DNA of 64,000 nt from Anaerolineae bacterium (GTDB lineage: Bacteria; Chloroflexota; Anaerolineae; 4572-78; J111). Position 1 is the stretch's first letter. Each line of letters begins with the position of its first letter. The translations under genes and the position numbers were made by a program. A model generated the notes under the pieces. That model did no database searches. It had not been told where the DNA came from and was given only the letters and a program-made list of their open reading frames with translations. The stretch covers positions 290,253 through 354,252 of the forward strand of contig JAJVIM010000022.1 of assembly GCA_022071955.1 (NCBI GenBank). Reading direction: 5' to 3'. This document shows, one piece after another, positions 52,399 through 60,714 of this stretch.

Positions 52399-52483
52399 AA
52401 GCTACGTTTTTTGTTGTTTGGCCAAATTCCTTTACAATCGGAGTTGGAGTTTTTTTCAATTTTCTCGAATCGGTGACCCGGTT

Positions 52484-53764
52484 ATGACCAACATTTCCCG
52501 CAAAAAAATCCTGCTGGCCGGCGCAGCCATCGCGCTGATTCTGGCCGTGAGCTGGCTGCTCACTACCGAGAACAACGCCGTGTGGCCGGTGCGCAACACC
52601 ATTATTTATCACCTGTATGTCTGGTTCAACGGCCCGCTCACCGATCCGCCCGTTGGCGGCCCCACCGGCGCGCTGGCCGGCAGCGTGCGCTCGGCGCAGG
52701 GGCAGCCCATCGAGGGGGCAACGGTGCTGCTGGCCTACCCCAACGGCGCCACCTTCAGCACCCGCACCGATGCTGCCGGGCAGTACCAAATTGAGGGCAT
52801 CCCGCCGGGCACATACCGGCCGGTGGCCGGCGCGCCCGGTTTTCGGAGCGCCCGCTTTGGCGATTTCTGGCAGCAGGTGCGCATCGAAGCCGGCCACACC
52901 GCCGCCGCCGCCGCACTGCTGGCGGAAAATCCGCCGCGGCAGGTTGCACCCGGCACCAACCTGCAACTCAGCGGCCCCACCGAACTCACCTGCCAGCAGC
53001 CGCTGGCCAGCCAGGCTAATCGCTGGCAAATAAACTTTAACAGCAATGGCCAGCCTAACCAGCCGGCGTTTTACTACACCCCCACCAGCGCCGCGCCAAC
53101 GGACCGGCTGCCACTGCTGATGATCATTTATCCCGGCCCGGCCGACACCTGGGAATGTGTCAGCGCGCCGCTGGCCAAGGCCGGTTACGCCGTGCTGGCC
53201 GCCGGCCCGGCGTACACCTTTGATCTGGAGTCCGATCTGGACGAGCTGGAGCGGATGCTGGATTTTGCCCGCCGGGAGCAGTTCCCCGGCACCGCCGGCG
53301 AGCAAATCGCCCTGCTGGGCGGCAGTTACAGCAGCCTGCACGTGCAGCGTATGTTGCAACGCGGCGAAGAAAATCTGGTGGCGGCGCTGCTGCTGGGGCC
53401 GCCCACCGACCTGTTTGAAATGCGCCGTCAACTTGAAAACGGCACCTACATTCCGCCTTTTGGGCTGGATCAGGCGTTTCGGGCGCTGGGCCTGCCCGGC
53501 GACGAGCCGCTGCGCTATTTTGACTACTCCGGCGCGTATCACGTTCGGGCCGATTTTCCGCCGGTGGCCATTTTGCACAGCCGCCACGATGAAATTGTGC
53601 CCTACCAGCAAAGCGAACTGCTGGCCAAAAATATGACACTGATCGGCGCACGGTACGAACTTTATTTTTTCAACGGAGCCAGCCATTATTTAATGGATGA
53701 AGGCGGCGACGCGCTGACCGTGTTTGACCTCAGCCTGGATTTTATGGCCCGGCAATTTCAGTAA
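52484..53764 (+). CDS. Membrane-anchored alpha/beta hydrolase with carboxypeptidase-regulatory-like domain
   Basis: The 426-residue protein has an N-terminal helix ('ILLAGAAIALILAVSWLL') that anchors or exports it, and a carboxypeptidase-regulatory-like beta domain at about 60-145 ('AGSVRSAQGQPIEGATVLL', 'DAAGQYQIEGIPPGTY'). An alpha/beta-hydrolase domain follows, with nucleophile Ser281 in 'LLGGSYSSLH', an Asp in 'LHSRHDEIVPYQQ' and a His in 'NGASHYLMDE'. This suggests an outer-surface esterase or peptidase of the dienelactone-hydrolase/prolyl-oligopeptidase group. ATG 52484 is chosen. A 450-residue open frame on the opposite strand is an antisense artefact. Confidence 0.85.
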   Translation: MTNISRKKILLAGAAIALILAVSWLLTTENNAVWPVRNTIIYHLYVWFNGPLTDPPVGGPTGALAGSVRSAQGQPIEGATVLLAYPNGATFSTRTDAAGQYQIEGIPPGTYRPVAGAPGFRSARFGDFWQQVRIEAGHTAAAAALLAENPPRQVAPGTNLQLSGPTELTCQQPLASQANRWQINFNSNGQPNQPAFYYTPTSAAPTDRLPLLMIIYPGPADTWECVSAPLAKAGYAVLAAGPAYTFDLESDLDELERMLDFARREQFPGTAGEQIALLGGSYSSLHVQRMLQRGEENLVAALLLGPPTDLFEMRRQLENGTYIPPFGLDQAFRALGLPGDEPLRYFDYSGAYHVRADFPPVAILHSRHDEIVPYQQSELLAKNMTLIGARYELYFFNGASHYLMDEGGDALTVFDLSLDFMARQFQ

Positions 53765-53821
53765 CTTGCCGCCGTGTGCTAGAATGGCCCTGTAATTGCT
53801 GGCTAGCAAAAGGACAATCCT

Positions 53822-54271
53822 GTGACCGACAAATGGCTGCAACAACTCGAAGCGCTGTACGAGGCCGATAAAGCCCGCGAGCAGGCCAAACAGGCGCAGG
53901 CCCGGCAGCAGGAGCAGCAAGCCGATGCCGCCGCCGAACTGCTCACCCGGGTGCGGGCGCACGAACTGCTGCGGCTGGTGCAAAAACACCTGCTCAGTGG
54001 CGAAGGCTCGCTGGGGATTTATGAAAAATCCCGCGAGTACGACCGGGCGGTGGTGCTGGCCTGGCAAGGGCCAATTTCAGACGCCCGCCGGCCCAACCCC
54101 AAAGACCCGGATGATTATCACTACATTGCGGTGGGCGCGCGCGACGGCCAACTGCTGGTTAACGGCCAGTCCGTAGCCGCCACGCCGGACGCGCTCAAAG
54201 CGGCCCTGTTGCAAGCCGCCGAAACCCCGGCGGTCGCCGCCCGCAAAAAACCCATCACGAGAGCTGCCTGA
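53822..54271 (+). CDS. Small coiled-coil protein of unknown function, coupled to mvaD
   Basis: The 149-residue protein starts at GTG 53822, with AAAGGA in front. Residues 1-40 are a strongly charged Gln/Ala/Glu helix ('ALYEADKAREQAKQAQARQQ'), likely a coiled coil. The rest is a mixed domain ('YEKSREYDRAVVLAWQGPIS', 'DDYHYIAVGARDGQLLVNGQ') and a basic tail. I do not recognise the family. Its stop TGA overlaps the mvaD ATG by one base, so translation is coupled, but a role in isoprenoid synthesis is not implied by its sequence. Confidence 0.75.
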   Translation: MTDKWLQQLEALYEADKAREQAKQAQARQQEQQADAAAELLTRVRAHELLRLVQKHLLSGEGSLGIYEKSREYDRAVVLAWQGPISDARRPNPKDPDDYHYIAVGARDGQLLVNGQSVAATPDALKAALLQAAETPAVAARKKPITRAA

Positions 54272-55287
54272 TGTCTACCACTCCCCAAACCGAACTGTGG
54301 CGGCGCGCCGCCCAAACCCGGCAGGCCACCGCGCTGGCCCACCCCAATATCGCTTTTATCAAATACTGGGGCAACCAAAACGATAACTTGCGCCTGCCGG
54401 CCAACCCGTCGCTGTCGATGAATCTGGCCAGCCTGCACGCCATCACTACCGTTCAATTTGATGACTCCCGCCCGGCCGACAGCCTGACCATCAACGGCCA
54501 GCCGGTAACCGGGCCGGGGCTGGCCCGTGTTTCGACCAGCCTGGATTTGATCCGGGCCGAAGCCGGGCTGAAGCTGCCGGCGCAGGTCACGTCGGCCAGC
54601 AATTTTCCCGTTGGCTCGGGCATTGCTTCCTCGGCGGCGGCGTTTGCCGCGCTGGCGGTGGCCGGAGCGGCCGCCGCCGGCCTGCCCGCCAGCGGGTCCA
54701 GCCTGTCGCGGCTGGCCCGGCGCGGCTCCGGATCGGCCAGCCGGTCCGTGCCGGCCGGCTACTGCGAATGGCTGACCGGCAGCGATGAAACTTCGGTGGC
54801 CACCAGCATCGCTCCGCCGGAACACTGGGATTTGCGCGATGTGGTGGTGGTGGTCAGCCAGGCCCACAAAGCGGTGGGGTCAACCGGCGGGCATTCGCTG
54901 GCGGCCACCAGTTCGCTGCAAGCGGCGCGGGTGGCCGGCGCGGCTGATCGGCTGGCGGCCTGCAAAGCGGCGCTGCTGGCTCGCGATCTGCCGGCGATGG
55001 GCGCGGTCATCGAAGAAGACGCGGTAATTATGCACGGGGTGATGATGTCGAGCCGGCCGCCGCTCTACTACTGGACGCCGGAAACAATGGCCATTATTCA
55101 GGCCACCCAGCAGTGGCGCGCCGATGGCCTGCCGGTCTACTTTACCATTGATGCCGGGCCAAACGTCCATCTTATTTGCGACGCTGCTCACGCCGCCCAG
55201 GTTGAAGCCGCGGCCCGCCAAATTGCAGGCGTGCAGCGGGTTTTGGTTAGCGGGCCGGGCGGGGCAGCCCGTCTGATCGACCGGTAA
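54271..55287 (+). CDS. mvaD: Mevalonate diphosphate (or phosphomevalonate) decarboxylase
   Basis: This GHMP-family enzyme makes isopentenyl (di)phosphate by ATP-driven decarboxylation in the mevalonate path. The 338-residue protein has 'HPNIAFIKYWGNQND' (Lys31), the substrate segment 'NPSLSMNL', the P-loop-like 'FPVGSGIASSAAAFAALA', 'SRSVPAGYCEW' and the catalytic Asp294 in 'FTIDAGPNVH'. The usual 'KYWGK' reads 'KYWGN' here. Some Chloroflexota (Roseiflexus) are known to have the archaeal-like variant that acts on mevalonate 5-phosphate together with isopentenyl phosphate kinase, so the substrate form should be left open. The mevalonate path itself fits this phylum. Confidence 0.88.
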   Translation: MSTTPQTELWRRAAQTRQATALAHPNIAFIKYWGNQNDNLRLPANPSLSMNLASLHAITTVQFDDSRPADSLTINGQPVTGPGLARVSTSLDLIRAEAGLKLPAQVTSASNFPVGSGIASSAAAFAALAVAGAAAAGLPASGSSLSRLARRGSGSASRSVPAGYCEWLTGSDETSVATSIAPPEHWDLRDVVVVVSQAHKAVGSTGGHSLAATSSLQAARVAGAADRLAACKAALLARDLPAMGAVIEEDAVIMHGVMMSSRPPLYYWTPETMAIIQATQQWRADGLPVYFTIDAGPNVHLICDAAHAAQVEAAARQIAGVQRVLVSGPGGAARLIDR

Positions 55288-55335
55288 TTTCAGGTTGGTT
55301 TAATTTTTGTGCCGCATACTCGCCAGTATATTTTG

Positions 55336-55364
55336 TTTGCAAGTAGGGGCGGCACAGGTATAAT
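55336..55364 (+). promoter_or_regulatory. Promoter of the site-2 protease operon
   Basis: A perfect TATAAT at 55359-55364 lies 16-17 bases from a TTTGCA/TTGCAA box. The leader is about 33 bases and contains AAGGAG before the TTG start at 55404. Confidence 0.6.
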
Positions 55365-55403
55365 GACACTGCCGATCGTCGCACCCGTTAAAGGAGCTGG
55401 ATT

Positions 55404-56807
55404 TTGACGACGTTAATTGCTTTTATCATCATTTTGAGCATTTTAATATTTGTCCACGAACTGGGGCACTTTGTGGTGGCCAAACGTTCGGGCATTACCG
55501 TTGAAGAGTTTGCCATTGGTTTTCCGCCCCGCGCGGTCAAAGTGTGGCAGGACGAGGGGCAGATCACCCTGGACGGCCACGAGTACGTGATTGGCCGCAA
55601 GGTAAAAGTGCCGCGCAGTATCCAGTCGGGCGCGCAGATTTACGCCGAAACCGGCACCGACGAAAAGGGCCGGCCGGCGGTAACGTATCTGGAACTGGCC
55701 GAAGATGGCGACGCCGGCAGAGCCAAACCGGCCGGCGGCAGCGAAGCCCGGTTTTTTGGTATGTTTGGTCCCGCCAAAACAGAAGCGCCCAAAACCATCC
55801 CGGCCAACCGGCCGCTGGTTACTGTTGACGGGCTGGTGCGCCCCACCGAATATTCCATCAACTGGATTCCGCTGGGCGGCTACGTGCGCATGGTTGGCGA
55901 AGAAGACCCCACCGATCCGGGCAGTTTTGCCAGCAAAAGCAAACGCATTCGGCTGGCGGTGCTGGCTGCCGGGTCGATAATGAATTTGCTGCTGGCGGTG
56001 GTGCTGTTTACGGCCACCTCAATGTCGGGCGTGCCGGAGCCAATCACCGGCACCAACCTGGCCGGCGAAGAAAGCGCCATCGCCGACACCGTTATTACCG
56101 ACGTGGTGAGCAACACGCCCGCCGCCGAGGCCGGCATCAAAGCCGGTGATATTGTGCTGGGGGCCAACACTATTGAGTTCAAACACGTGGGCGACCTCAT
56201 CTACTTTGTTAACGAAAACAAAGGCAAAGAGGTCACCCTGCATTTGAAACGCAACGATGAAACGCTGCAAGTTTCGCTGACACCGCGGGCCAATCCGCCG
56301 GAAGGCGAAGGCGCAATGGGCGTTGGCATCAGTTACGACAATTTTGAAAACAAAAAAATATACTATCCATTCCACGTGGCCGCAGTGCGGGGCGTGCAGC
56401 AAACCGCCGAATATATTGGGCTGGTCTTTTACATGCCCATCGCTATTTTGCGCGATATTGTCCCGGCCGAAGCCGCCCGGCCAACCGGGCCGGTTGGCAT
56501 CTACCAGCAAACCGGTTCGGCGGTAGACGCGGCGGTAACGCTGGATTGGTGGTTCCCAATTTTGTGGCTCACGGCAATTTTGAGCACCGCGCTGGCGGTT
56601 ACCAACCTGCTGCCTCTGCCGGCGCTGGATGGCGGCCGGATTATGTTTGTAATTGTTGAGGCGCTACGCGGCAAACGCATCGCGCCGGAAAAAGAAGGGG
56701 CTATCCACTTTATCGGGCTGGCCCTGCTGCTAACCCTGATGCTGGTGATCAGCTACTACGACGTGAGCAACCCTATCCCAACTATCGACTGGTCAAACTT
56801 TTTTTAA
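55404..56807 (+). CDS. rseP: RseP-like site-2 metalloprotease (M50) with PDZ domain
   Basis: The 467-residue intramembrane protease has the zinc motif 'FVHELGHFVVAKR' (His18, Glu19, His22) in its first helix, a PDZ domain at about 200-300 ('TNTPAAEAGIKAGDIVLGAN'-type, here 'VVSNTPAAEAGIKAGDIVLG'), and the third zinc ligand in 'LLPLPALDGGRIMFV' near the C-terminus. These proteases cut anti-sigma factors or signal peptides within the membrane. An insert of about 80 residues between the first helix and 'GGYVRMVGEEDP' is larger than usual. The start is TTG 55404 with AAGGAG in front. Its stop overlaps the next ATG (TAATG), so the zinc-ribbon protein is coupled to it. Confidence 0.92.
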   Translation: MTTLIAFIIILSILIFVHELGHFVVAKRSGITVEEFAIGFPPRAVKVWQDEGQITLDGHEYVIGRKVKVPRSIQSGAQIYAETGTDEKGRPAVTYLELAEDGDAGRAKPAGGSEARFFGMFGPAKTEAPKTIPANRPLVTVDGLVRPTEYSINWIPLGGYVRMVGEEDPTDPGSFASKSKRIRLAVLAAGSIMNLLLAVVLFTATSMSGVPEPITGTNLAGEESAIADTVITDVVSNTPAAEAGIKAGDIVLGANTIEFKHVGDLIYFVNENKGKEVTLHLKRNDETLQVSLTPRANPPEGEGAMGVGISYDNFENKKIYYPFHVAAVRGVQQTAEYIGLVFYMPIAILRDIVPAEAARPTGPVGIYQQTGSAVDAAVTLDWWFPILWLTAILSTALAVTNLLPLPALDGGRIMFVIVEALRGKRIAPEKEGAIHFIGLALLLTLMLVISYYDVSNPIPTIDWSNFF

Positions 56808-57682
56808 TGGAAAACGAGTGTCCTAACTGCCATTCTGAGCTGGAGCCAGGATGGCAGTCCTGCCCAAAATGTGGCTTCAGCAAAACCAAACAATCTGAAA
56901 CAACTATTCGCTGCAAAAATTGCAGCCGGCGCGCCCCGGACAACTTATTGGTCTGTCCGCATTGCGGCGCAAATTTAGAACCCAAACCATTTCCCGTCCT
57001 CCAGTTCAGCCTGGTTGCTGTTTTGGTTGGCGGGTTAATTTTTGGCGGCATCTGGCTGGGTCCGTGGCTGCAAGCCGGCACGCATGAAGTGGCTGTGTTC
57101 ATCAACCCACCCACACCCACCCCAACCTTCACCGTAACGCCAACGTTTACGCCGACACCTACCCACACCCCCTCGCCCACGCCCACCGAAACGTTAACGC
57201 CGACGCCCAGCCCAACGCTAACGCCCACCCGCACCCCTACCCTAACGCCAACGCCCACCGAAACCAACACGCCCGTGCCCGGCGCGCCAACAGAAACGCC
57301 AACGCCCACCATCACACCGACGCCCACGCCAAAATTTGGCAAACCGGTGGTGCTTGGCCCAACCGACGGCAAACTTTTTGGGCACGGTGAGGAGTTGATT
57401 CTGCGCTGGCAGGATATGGGGCCGCTGGCCGATAACGAATACTACGCGGTGCGGCTCACCTGGCAGCAGGATGGCCAACTGGCCTACGGCGGCACCAATA
57501 TCAAAAATAATTTCTGGGTGATACCGCCCGATCTGTACTGGGGTCTGGCCGACGAATTTACCGGCCGAAAATACGAGTGGTATGTGTACGTAGAAGAAAT
57601 CACCACCGACGCCAACGGCCAAAAAATCGCCCGGCCGGCCAGCGATGTGAGTGATACCTATTCATTTTTGTGGCAACAGTGA
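56807..57682 (+). CDS. Zinc-ribbon, single-span membrane protein with Thr-Pro linker
   Basis: The 291-residue protein has two N-terminal zinc-ribbon pairs ('CPNCHSELEPGWQSCPKCG' and 'CKNC...CPHCG'), one helix ('LVAVLVGGLIFGGIWLGPWL'), then about 75 residues made almost only of Thr-Pro repeats ('TPTFTPTPTHTPSPTPTE'). An outer C-terminal domain of about 100 residues follows ('LILRWQDMGPLADNEYYAVRL', 'YEWYVYVEEIT'), which looks like a fibronectin-like or ligand-binding beta domain. The zinc ribbon lies inside the cell and the beta domain outside. It is coupled to the site-2 protease, so it could be the substrate or a partner of that protease. Confidence 0.8.
   Translation: MENECPNCHSELEPGWQSCPKCGFSKTKQSETTIRCKNCSRRAPDNLLVCPHCGANLEPKPFPVLQFSLVAVLVGGLIFGGIWLGPWLQAGTHEVAVFINPPTPTPTFTVTPTFTPTPTHTPSPTPTETLTPTPSPTLTPTRTPTLTPTPTETNTPVPGAPTETPTPTITPTPTPKFGKPVVLGPTDGKLFGHGEELILRWQDMGPLADNEYYAVRLTWQQDGQLAYGGTNIKNNFWVIPPDLYWGLADEFTGRKYEWYVYVEEITTDANGQKIARPASDVSDTYSFLWQQ
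57105..57330 (+). repeat. Thr-Pro coding repeat
   Basis: Degenerate repeats of ACGCCSACVCC-type codons encode an unbroken Thr-Pro linker within the zinc-ribbon membrane protein gene. Period three and six; of protein-level origin, unlike the heptamer arrays. Confidence 0.85.
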
Positions 57683-57690
57683 GAACAACT

Positions 57691-58701
57691 ATGGCAAAAT
57701 CATTCAAAGAACTATTAGAAAATCTGGCCAGCGACCCGCAGTTGCACACCAGTCACCTGTTTATTTTATCCAAAATGGACGCACCGTCGCTGACTACTTT
57801 TAAAGAAATCTGGCCCTCTATTCCGGTGCAGCGCCGGCGGGATATGCTCCAGGAAATGATGGAGATCACCGAAGTCAATTTTGAGGTTGACTTTGACCCG
57901 GTTTTTCTGCTGGGACTGGGCGATGTTGACGCGCAAACCCGGGCGCTGTCGATCCGGGGGCTGTGGGAGCACGAAAAACCCAGCCTCATCCGGCCGCTGG
58001 TCCATCTGCTTAAAACCGATGAAGCCGCCACGGTGCGGGAGGCCGCTGCTTCGGCGCTGGGCAAATTTATTTACCTGCACGAACTGGAAGAACTCGATTC
58101 CAGCGAAGCGCTGCTGGCCGAAGAAGCGCTGCTGGAAACCATTTACCAGGGCAGCGAAGACATCGATGTCCGCCGGCGGGCCATTGAAGCCGTTTCCTAT
58201 TCCAGCGACAGGCGTATCCCGGCCATTATTGAAAGCGCCTACTACAGCGATTACGACAAAATGCAGGTGAGCGCCATATTTGCAATGGGCCGCAACGCCG
58301 ATCCGCGCTGGCTGCCGCTGGTGATTGAAGAACTGGACAACCCGGCCTCGGAAATTCGGTTTGAAGCCTGCCGGGCCTGCGGCGAACTGGAAGCCAAAGA
58401 GGCGGTAGAAAAACTGGTAGGCCTCATCGAAGAAGATGCCGACGTGGAAGTTCAGGAAATGGCCATTTGGGCCCTGGGCAAAATTGGCGGGCAAACCGCC
58501 AGAGAGGTGCTGGAAGAGTGCGTGGAACACGACAACCCGGCCCTGGCTCAGGCCGCCGAAGAGGCGCTGGAAGAACTCAACCTTTTTGACGAAGACTCAT
58601 TCATGCTGTACGACTTTTCAGATTACATGGATGGCGACGAAGAGCTTGACGAAATGGACGACTTTGACTCGCCTTACGGCAGCGGAGATTATCTAAACTA
58701 A
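57691..58701 (+). CDS. HEAT-repeat protein
   Basis: The 336-residue acidic protein starts 'MAKSFKELLENLASDPQL' and has at least six HEAT/PBS-lyase-like helical repeats ('DEAATVREAAASALGKFIY', 'DIDVRRRAIEAVSYSSDR', 'ADVEVQEMAIWALGKIGG', 'HDNPALAQAAEEALEEL'). It ends in a very acidic tail ('DYMDGDEELDEMDDFD'). It is a binding scaffold without an enzyme site. It follows the zinc-ribbon gene by eight bases and closes the three-gene operon before a terminator. The partner is unknown. Confidence 0.85.
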   Translation: MAKSFKELLENLASDPQLHTSHLFILSKMDAPSLTTFKEIWPSIPVQRRRDMLQEMMEITEVNFEVDFDPVFLLGLGDVDAQTRALSIRGLWEHEKPSLIRPLVHLLKTDEAATVREAAASALGKFIYLHELEELDSSEALLAEEALLETIYQGSEDIDVRRRAIEAVSYSSDRRIPAIIESAYYSDYDKMQVSAIFAMGRNADPRWLPLVIEELDNPASEIRFEACRACGELEAKEAVEKLVGLIEEDADVEVQEMAIWALGKIGGQTAREVLEECVEHDNPALAQAAEEALEELNLFDEDSFMLYDFSDYMDGDEELDEMDDFDSPYGSGDYLN

Positions 58702-58724
58702 CCCGCTCAGCTCTGATTTGCCAC

Positions 58725-58763
58725 AAACCGCAAGAGCCGCCACACTCTTGCGGTTTATTTTTG
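58725..58763 (+). terminator. Intrinsic terminator of the site-2 protease operon
   Basis: A perfect 12-bp stem AAACCGCAAGAG / CTCTTGCGGTTT with an 8-base loop is followed by ATTTTTGTT, 24 bases after the HEAT gene stop. Confidence 0.88.
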
Positions 58764-58779
58764 TTAGCGAGAATTGAAT

Positions 58780-59694
58780 ATGTCCGAAATCTTCTCCATC
58801 ATCCTCACCATCATTGCGCCCATCATTCTGGTAGCGGCTGTTGGTATTTTGCTGGACCGAACCAACTCCTCCCTCGACGCCCGCACACTATCACGGGCGA
58901 TCATTTATGCGGCCAGCCCGGCGCTGGCTTTTTACAGCATGGCCAATGCCACGCTGCAAAGCAGCGAAGTTGTCAGCCTGTTTAGTTTTGCAATTTTGCA
59001 GGCGTTTGCCGCCACAGTGGCCGCCTGGCTGATCACCCGCCTGCTCAGGATGGACCGGCTCACCGCCAGCGCGTTTGTGCTGACCGTGGGTTTTATGAAT
59101 ATTGGCAATTACGGCATCCCTTTTAACGAGTTTTCTTTTGGCAAACCCGGCCTGGAACGGGCGCTGGTGGTAACCGTTGGCCAGCAGTTTTATGTTTACA
59201 GTGTTGGCGTTTTTGTGGCGTCGTGGGGACAGGCGTCAATCTGGCAATCATTAAAAAATGCGGCGCGGGTGCCCACACCCTACGCCGCGATGGCCGGTTT
59301 GTTGGTCAATTTTAGTGGATTTGAGGTGCCCGAGCTGCTGATGCGGCTGGTGCAGATACTCCAAAGCGCCGCCATCCCGCTGATGCTGTTGCTGCTGGGC
59401 GTGCAGATTTCCCGGGTAAAATTCAAAGCCGGCAAATGGTCGGTTGTTTTTGGCGCCTCGGCGATGCGGCTGCTCGGCGGGCCGCTGATCGGCATGGCCG
59501 TGGCGGCGATGCTGGGGCTGCAAGGCGTAAGCTGGCAGGTGGCCGCGGTTGAAGGGGCCATGCCCACCGCCGTTGTCACCACCATTTTGGCCACGGAATT
59601 TAGAAGCGATGCCCAGATTGCCAGCAGTGTGGTGCTGGTGTCAACCCTGTTCAGCGTGGTGACTCTCAGTGTGCTGCTGTTGTTTATCCGGTAG
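58780..59694 (+). CDS. AEC (auxin efflux carrier)-family transporter
   Basis: The 304-residue membrane protein has ten helices in two groups of five, as in the AEC family (PF03547). The start is 'MSEIFSIILTIIAPIILVAAVG', with 'LDRTNSSLDARTLSRAIIYAASPAL' and 'FVLTVGFMNIGNYGIPFNEF' in the first half and 'GLQGVSWQVAAVEGAMPTAV' in the second; the 'N-I-G-N-Y-G' and 'EGAMPTA' segments are the crossing motifs. Bacterial members move malate, malonate or other anions. The substrate is unknown. ATG 58780 is used; a TTG at 58774 is possible. It is convergent with the next gene. Confidence 0.88.
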   Translation: MSEIFSIILTIIAPIILVAAVGILLDRTNSSLDARTLSRAIIYAASPALAFYSMANATLQSSEVVSLFSFAILQAFAATVAAWLITRLLRMDRLTASAFVLTVGFMNIGNYGIPFNEFSFGKPGLERALVVTVGQQFYVYSVGVFVASWGQASIWQSLKNAARVPTPYAAMAGLLVNFSGFEVPELLMRLVQILQSAAIPLMLLLLGVQISRVKFKAGKWSVVFGASAMRLLGGPLIGMAVAAMLGLQGVSWQVAAVEGAMPTAVVTTILATEFRSDAQIASSVVLVSTLFSVVTLSVLLLFIR

Positions 59695-59704
59695 CAGCAA
59701 AATT

Positions 59705-60406
59705 TTACGCCGGGTTGGGCCGCAGCAGTGGCACTTTGGCCATTACGTAGGCCGCAACCAGCGCCGCCTCGTGCGGCCGGCAGCCGGTAAACCAGGTTGA
59801 ATAATCTTCGCCGCTCACCTGAATGGCCACCGCGTTGGTAAACGCCTGCACCGCCGAGATTTTTCGCCCCAACCGAATAAAGGTGAATTGATTGCTGGGT
59901 AACACAAGCCGGTGGGTGGTGCAAAACAGGTTGCCCTCGTCCTGCCACTTTACGCTTTGCAGCGATGCTTTTTGCGTGGGCAGGTACCAGCTTTCTTCGG
60001 CCAGCGGCGCGCCGTGCCCGCGCCGTAACCCGGTAACGTTGACAAAACACTCTTCGCGCAGTTGTTCCAGAATAATCTGGGCCAGCACCGTGCGCACCGG
60101 CCGGATAGCATCCAGATTGCCGGCGGCAATTTCGGCCAGATCGTCATTGGTGTAAACATTGCCGAGCGTAATTTTGAGCGGGTCTGGCGACAGCGCCACA
60201 TTTTTGAGCGACTCCCTGGCCAGCGCAAAGTTGCCCTGCCCCAGCTTTTCCACGCCATATTGTCCTTTTTTAAAGAGACCCAACACCGGCTTTTCTTTAA
60301 GCGTTAAATCACAATTTTGGCAGCGATATTCGCCATTACTTTGCAATGTTACCGGCGCCTGGGCGCACAGCGGACATTCTTTGTATAAAAGCTCCTGGCT
60401 CATCAT
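59705..60406 (-). CDS. Zinc-ribbon protein with PH/GRAM-like domain
   Basis: The 233-residue protein starts at ATG 60406, behind AGGAGC (60403 also fits). Residues 10-35 are a zinc ribbon ('CPLCAQAPV', 'YRCQNCDL'). A middle helical part ('LGQGNFALARESLKNVALSP', 'LREECFVNVTGL') follows, and the C-terminal half resembles the PH/GRAM fold ('GNLFCTTHRLVLPSNQFTFIRL', 'AVAIQVSGEDYSTWFTG'). Proteins of this shape may bind lipids or act in small signalling switches, but this one has no assigned role. The longer frame to 60499 is rejected because it crosses the ribosome site. Confidence 0.7.
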   Translation of the reverse strand: MMSQELLYKECPLCAQAPVTLQSNGEYRCQNCDLTLKEKPVLGLFKKGQYGVEKLGQGNFALARESLKNVALSPDPLKITLGNVYTNDDLAEIAAGNLDAIRPVRTVLAQIILEQLREECFVNVTGLRRGHGAPLAEESWYLPTQKASLQSVKWQDEGNLFCTTHRLVLPSNQFTFIRLGRKISAVQAFTNAVAIQVSGEDYSTWFTGCRPHEAALVAAYVMAKVPLLRPNPA

Positions 60407-60714
60407 ATTGCTCCTGATTTGAAGATGAACATAACGTAGTAAAGCAAGCATACTCAGTGATTCATAATCGCGCAAGAATCTTTTGGCGCGATGAACCACT
60501 CTATTTGTTTGTAGTTGTTGTCACAATTAAAATGGATGTTGTTTAGGCGATTCCGAAAAAATAATTGTCCCAAAAATCTCTATTTCCGGTCATTTGTCAT
60601 CTGTCACTGGTCATTTGCAAGTGACAAATGACAAATGACAAATGACTGTCTACAACAGTTTGGGATGATTTAAATTTTGGAACTGCCTTAATACCAGCAA
60701 AAGGTGGCCTCTCG
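60407..60714. other. Intergenic region with an inverted heptamer array
   Basis: This 308-base gap between two divergent genes has an AT-rich part near 60520-60580 that probably holds promoters, and an inverted array of CATTTGT/ACAAATG heptamers at 60589-60649. No gene was recognised in it. Confidence 0.6.
60589..60649. repeat. Inverted CATTTGT / ACAAATG heptamer array
   Basis: GTCATTTGTCAT on the left pairs with ATGACAAATGAC on the right; the centre is near 60617. Three clean ACAAATG units are present on the right arm. Confidence 0.92.

Noticed and set aside
52334..53686. 450-codon open frame on the minus strand
   Set aside because: It lies antisense to the alpha/beta hydrolase gene, whose motifs (signal helix, GGSYS, HDE, SHY) are clear. 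The antisense protein has no recognisable domain and a composition typical of a GC-rich shadow frame.
57105..57330. Thr-Pro coding repeat as part of the heptamer family
   Set aside because: Its period is 3/6 bases and follows the protein pattern; it does not show the 7-bp unit.
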